From contig NZ_SACP01000018.1 in NCBI RefSeq assembly GCF_004004555.2, positions 1 through 64,000 on the forward strand: a DNA stretch of 64,000 nt. The letters are read 5' to 3'. Origin of the DNA: Methylobacterium oryzihabitans (GTDB lineage Bacteria > Pseudomonadota > Alphaproteobacteria > Rhizobiales > Beijerinckiaceae). The position numbers and the translations under genes were made by a program. The notes beneath the pieces were generated by a model, which saw nothing but the letters and a program-made list of their open reading frames with translations, did no database searches and was not told where the DNA came from. Below, piece by piece: positions 60,926 to 64,000 of the stretch (position 1 is the first letter of the stretch; each line of letters begins with the position of its first letter).

Positions 60926-62167
60926 TCACGCCGGCCCGCCGACGAGGTCGCGCTCGCTGACGATCAGGCCGGGCGCGTAGCCCTGGTCGAGGAAGCGCTG
61001 CCGCTCGGCCTCGTCGGCGAGGAAGACGAGGCTCGACCCGTTCACCGCCGGCGCGCCAGCCACCGGCGGCGTGACCAGGATGCGGCGGTCGAGGCCGAGC
61101 TCGCGCAGGAGGCTGCTGAGCGAGGGTCCGTCCGCGACCCCGACGAGGACGAGGCGGTTGACGCCGGCGAGCCCGTTGGCGAACCGGGCGAGGGTCTGCA
61201 CCGCCACGAGGAGCGGCAGGCGCTCGGGGTTCTCGATCTCGGCCTCGATCTCCGGCACCGGCCCGGCCGCCATCGCCCGCAGGCGGCACAGGATCTCGTG
61301 GGTGCGCACGAAGTCGCCGAGGGCCTGCCACTGCCGCAGGGCGAGGCGCAGGCGCGACTGGACGTAGGCGTCGACGGCGTCGCGGAACACCTGACGCTGG
61401 CCGGCATCGAGCTGGGCGCCGATCTGCGCCAGCAACCCCTGGACGAGGTATTCGAGCCCGCCCCGGTCGAGGTCCCACTGCTCCTCGACGAGGTCGCGTC
61501 CGCGGGCCTCGGCGACCCCGCTGCGGGTGACGAGGCGCAGGAACGGACGGGCGCGGAACGCCACCGCGCCGGCGGCGACGATCCGGCTCAGGGCAACGAG
61601 GCTCCAGTGGCAGGCGGCGCCCGGCGACAGGATCCGGCGGACCGCCTCGGCCCGGAACACCGCGTGGTCGGGGCGCAGGCCGTGGCGCACGAGGAAGCCG
61701 AGCAGGTCGAGGGCGTCCCCGGTCGCGAAGACCGCGTCGCCGTCGAGCCGGTGGAGCGGGCCGGCCGAGCGGCCGGTGGTGTCGTCATGGAAATTGGGAG
61801 GCGCGTAGGCGGCCAGCACCTCGGGCGCGCCGTCGAGGAAGGCGATCGTCTCGGCGAGGCCCTGCGGATCGAGCAGGGCGTCGTCGGCCAGCGCCACGAG
61901 GTAGCGGCCGCGGCCGCGGTGCAGGGCGTCGACGAGGTGGGCCGGGCCGTCGACCGGGCCGGCATGACGCAGGTGGACCACCGGCAGGCCGGCGGCCGCG
62001 TGCCGCTCGACGATTCTCCGCGCCGCATCGTCCTCGCCGGCATCCGAGACCACGACCTCGAACGGGACGCCGGGCCGGATCTCCGCCGCGAGCCGCGTCA
62101 GGAGCCCGTCGAGGAAGGCGGGCCGGCGTCCGGTCGTGACGCAGACGCTCAGCGTGATCTCGGTCAT
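60926..62167 (-). CDS. glycosyltransferase family 2-like protein
   Basis: 413 residues. The N-terminal GT-A fold opens EITLSVCVTTGRRPAFLDGL with VVVSDAGEDDAARRIVE and the metal motif YLVALADDALLDP. The C-terminal 180 residues are helical (QVFRDAVDAYVQSRLRLALR) and end in a small alpha/beta stretch; they match nothing I know. Flagellin genes of this group are often near such transferases, so modification of flagellin or EPS is possible. GAGGAC lies 6 nt before the ATG. Confidence 0.75.
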   Translation of the reverse strand: MTEITLSVCVTTGRRPAFLDGLLTRLAAEIRPGVPFEVVVSDAGEDDAARRIVERHAAAGLPVVHLRHAGPVDGPAHLVDALHRGRGRYLVALADDALLDPQGLAETIAFLDGAPEVLAAYAPPNFHDDTTGRSAGPLHRLDGDAVFATGDALDLLGFLVRHGLRPDHAVFRAEAVRRILSPGAACHWSLVALSRIVAAGAVAFRARPFLRLVTRSGVAEARGRDLVEEQWDLDRGGLEYLVQGLLAQIGAQLDAGQRQVFRDAVDAYVQSRLRLALRQWQALGDFVRTHEILCRLRAMAAGPVPEIEAEIENPERLPLLVAVQTLARFANGLAGVNRLVLVGVADGPSLSSLLRELGLDRRILVTPPVAGAPAVNGSSLVFLADEAERQRFLDQGYAPGLIVSERDLVGGPA

Positions 62168-62543
62168 GTCGTCCTCGTGGGCGCTTCGTGCCGTCCGCGC
62201 CGGAGCGGGGTGGGGCTCGCCGGCCGGGCGCCGCGGCGCGAGGCCGGGTGCGGCGCGGACCCGTCGGCGTCCGGTCGGGTGATTCGGCAACTTCTAGCGC
62301 GGTTCCGGCCGGCCCGCACCTGCATCGCTTTCGCGTCGCAGCGTTCCGCCGGCTTCAAGAACAGTTGCTCGGGATCGCGGCAAAAAGCCCACACCTCAGG
62401 CTTTGCCGGACGGATCCCCGGGTCTCGGGCGAAGAGGTCCCTGCGTCAGGGCCCGACCGGCCGGGCGTCGAGGGCGGCGGGCCATGGCCTCTGACGCCAC
62501 CGGGCCGGCCGAACACCCTCCGGAAACCTCGCAAGCCTCCCCG

Positions 62544-62559
62544 TTAACCGGTCCTTAAC
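62544..62559 (+). promoter_or_regulatory. CtrA binding box upstream of ftcR
   Basis: TTAACCGGTCCTTAAC matches the CtrA consensus TTAA-N7-TTAAC perfectly. It lies about 190 bp before the ftcR GTG, in an AT-rich island of an otherwise GC-rich gap. Confidence 0.72.
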
Positions 62560-62602
62560 CATCCCCGTCAATAAACGTTAATCGTGATCTGACGGGGCGC
62601 GA

Positions 62603-62626
62603 GGGGAACCGGTCGAGACCGGTCCC
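62603..62626 (+). promoter_or_regulatory. stem-loop before ftcR
   Basis: GGGGAACCGGT, CGAG, ACCGGTCCCC forms a stem with one bulged base. It lies between the CtrA box and the 17-mer ATCCCGACAATCCACTC (62649-62665). The gap 62168-62747 has no gene. Confidence 0.45.
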
Positions 62627-62747
62627 CTCCCCCGCCCGCCGGCAGGCCATCCCGACAATCCACTCGTCCGACGCCGCGACGCGGCGCTCCTCGTGGGGCG
62701 CGAGGGCGCGCGACGGCAACCGGCATCCGCCTGAAGGGGTAGCGGCA

Positions 62748-63428
62748 GTGTACATCGTCGTCGATGAGCGGCAGTGCGTGACCGCGGAATACGTGGCGGG
62801 CTTCGGCCACGAGGGCGTCGCCTCCCAGGGCGTGCAGTCGCAGGACTTCGGCTCCTGGCTCGACCGGAGCCGGGCCGGCGACCTCGCGGCGGTGAAGGGC
62901 TTCCTGCTCGGCGCCTGCGAGGACCGCACCGGCCACACCGCCACGATCCGCCGGCGCTCCCAGGCCCCGATCATCGCGCTCAGCGAGACCCGCTCGCTCC
63001 AGAACACCCTCGACCTGCTGACGGCGGGCATCGACGACGTCGTGCGCAAGCCGGTCCACGTGCGCGAGATCCTCGCCCGGGCCGAGGCGATCCGCCGGCG
63101 CATGCACCGCGGCGAGGCCCGGATCATGGCGCCGCAGCGGGCCGAGAGCCTCACCGTGCATTTCGACGGGCGCGACCCGGAGATCGACGGCGACAGCCTG
63201 ATGCTGCCGCGCCGCGAGCGGCACATCCTCGAATACCTCGCGCGCAACCGCGGCCGCTGGCTGACCAAGACCCAGATCTTCGACGCGATCTACCGCGACG
63301 GCGGCTGCGACGTCGAGGAGAGCGTGGTCGAGGGCCACATCAGCAAGCTGCGCAAGAAGCTCCGCGGGCGCCTGGGGCGCGATCCGATCGAAGCCAAGCG
63401 GATGGTGGGCTACACCTTCGTGGGATGA
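62748..63428 (+). CDS. ftcR: flagellar transcriptional regulator FtcR
   Basis: 226 residues. The N-terminal receiver is atypical: it opens MYIVVDERQCVTAEYVAGFG and the middle strand reads AVKGFLLGA, with no Asp where phosphorylation normally occurs. DDVVRKPVHVREILARAEAI and PRRERHILEYLARNRGRWLT (winged helix) match FtcR of Brucella and Rem of Sinorhizobium, which switch on flagellar genes. GTG start with AAGGGG 9 nt upstream. Directly upstream of flagellin. Confidence 0.9.
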   Translation: MYIVVDERQCVTAEYVAGFGHEGVASQGVQSQDFGSWLDRSRAGDLAAVKGFLLGACEDRTGHTATIRRRSQAPIIALSETRSLQNTLDLLTAGIDDVVRKPVHVREILARAEAIRRRMHRGEARIMAPQRAESLTVHFDGRDPEIDGDSLMLPRRERHILEYLARNRGRWLTKTQIFDAIYRDGGCDVEESVVEGHISKLRKKLRGRLGRDPIEAKRMVGYTFVG

Positions 63429-63775
63429 AGAGCCGCGTCGGTCGAAGGGCCGCGTCGGATGGCGATCGTGTCGGACGAAGGCCGCGTCGGGTGAGCCGGA
63501 CGGCTGGGGCGGCGGCCGCTTAACGGTTCTCTAGGGTCTCACAGGCAGCTTGTGCGGAACAGGGCGACGACGCCGCCCACGGCACGGGACACCGCCGCCT
63601 CCGTTCGGGGCGGAGGCGTCCCCGCCGGGACGGCGACGGCAACCTTGAACAACGCACAGTGGGTTGCCCGCCGTCCGGCGGGCAAAGGCATGATGCCGCT
63701 CCGCTGCCCCGGTGTGAGCCCGGATGTCCTCTCGAAGACCCATCCCAAGCCAATCGGCGCGCAAGGGGACGTATC
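63429..63775 (+). promoter_or_regulatory. flagellin upstream region with hairpins
   Basis: No gene. Three degenerate GCCGCGTCGG direct repeats lie at about 63434-63490. An 8-bp stem CGCCTCCG/CGGAGGCG is at 63596-63618, and a perfect 10-bp inverted repeat TTGCCCGCCG, TC, CGGCGGGCAA at 63664-63685, 90 nt before the start. These could be terminator of ftcR, promoter or FlbT-type leader structures. Confidence 0.5.
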
Positions 63776-64000
63776 GTGACGAGCATCCTGACGAACAACT
63801 CGGCCATCATCGCGCTGCAGACGCTCAGCTCGATCAACAAGGACCTCGATACCACCAGCAACCGGATCTCGACCGGCCAGCGCATCTCGTCGGCCGCCGA
63901 CGGCGCCGCCTACTGGTCGATCGCCCAGACCCTGCGGTCGGACAACGGCTCGCTGTCGGCGGTCACCGACGCGATGCGGCTCGACGCCAACTCGGTCAAG
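63776..64000 (+). CDS. fliC: flagellin, partial
   Basis: The first 75 residues, cut by the window edge. Start is GTG at 63776 with AAGGGGA 7 nt before. MTSILTNNSAIIALQTLSSI, then TSNRISTGQRISSAADGAAY, is the conserved D0/D1 start of bacterial flagellins. It builds the filament after export by the flagellar system. Confidence 0.95.
   Translation, partial: MTSILTNNSAIIALQTLSSINKDLDTTSNRISTGQRISSAADGAAYWSIAQTLRSDNGSLSAVTDAMRLDANSVK

Noticed and set aside
63519..63525. Single TTAAC half-site before flagellin
   Set aside because: Only half of a CtrA box.

Overview
The window is about 72-73% GC. It has tightly packed, often overlapping genes, CtrA- and FtcR-type regulation next to flagellin, and several families of short palindromic intergenic repeats. 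This points to a Hyphomicrobiales alphaproteobacterium, most likely Methylobacterium or a close relative. The genus is an inference from gene content and style. No rRNA, tRNA, CRISPR array, prophage or transposase gene was seen.

Layout. (1) 1-6454: the end of a protease-inhibitor gene, a 2-hydroxyacid dehydrogenase, and a divergent four-gene carbohydrate ABC importer (ATPase, Tat-type binding protein, two permeases). (2) 6484-16723: a nine-gene exopolysaccharide operon on the minus strand. It runs from an ExoY-like sugar transferase through two glycosyltransferases, a chain-length protein, a flippase, an ExoF-like export protein, a Wzy/ExoQ-like polymerase and a secreted GH16 glycanase to an acyltransferase. 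A second GH16 enzyme, fused to RTX repeats, follows at 17132-18697. The set resembles rhizobial succinoglycan loci, but the chain-length protein lacks the ExoP tyrosine-kinase half. (3) 19387-21611: a coiled-coil secreted protein and an AraC regulator. (4) 22128-33615: an unusual plus-strand run with asparagine synthase, acyl carrier protein, AMP-forming ligase, a NadE-like amidotransferase, a thioesterase with Cys in place of the usual Ser, a FemAB/GNAT-like transferase, a PrmC-like methyltransferase, an orphan TAXI binding protein, a DsrE protein, a Cys-rich mini-protein and a zinc-finger methyltransferase. I recognise the families but not the pathway; it is the best candidate here for an undescribed system. 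(5) 33783-41281: dGTPase-like protein, ErpA, a secreted protein of unknown function, and a symporter-histidine kinase-receiver fusion. (6) 41522-47737: an autoregulated TetR-adaptor-RND efflux operon and a haloperoxidase-like hydrolase. (7) 47852-60659: a nitrogen-compound catabolism block with PuuR-like regulator, PuuB-like oxidase, SDR, Old-Yellow-Enzyme homologue, HyuA/HyuB ATP-dependent hydrolase and a Pot-type ABC importer. The importer genes are divergent, and their promoters carry two copies of one operator. (8) 60926-64000: a glycosyltransferase, FtcR under a perfect CtrA box, and the start of flagellin.

The longer gaps are mostly filled by five families of short inverted repeats (called A-E here). 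Family D often sits directly on stop codons, and family C sits between convergent genes. The EPS genes and the flagellar regulators together suggest a chromosomal region concerned with surface and lifestyle. Functional statements rest on motifs read from the translations, not on database searches.
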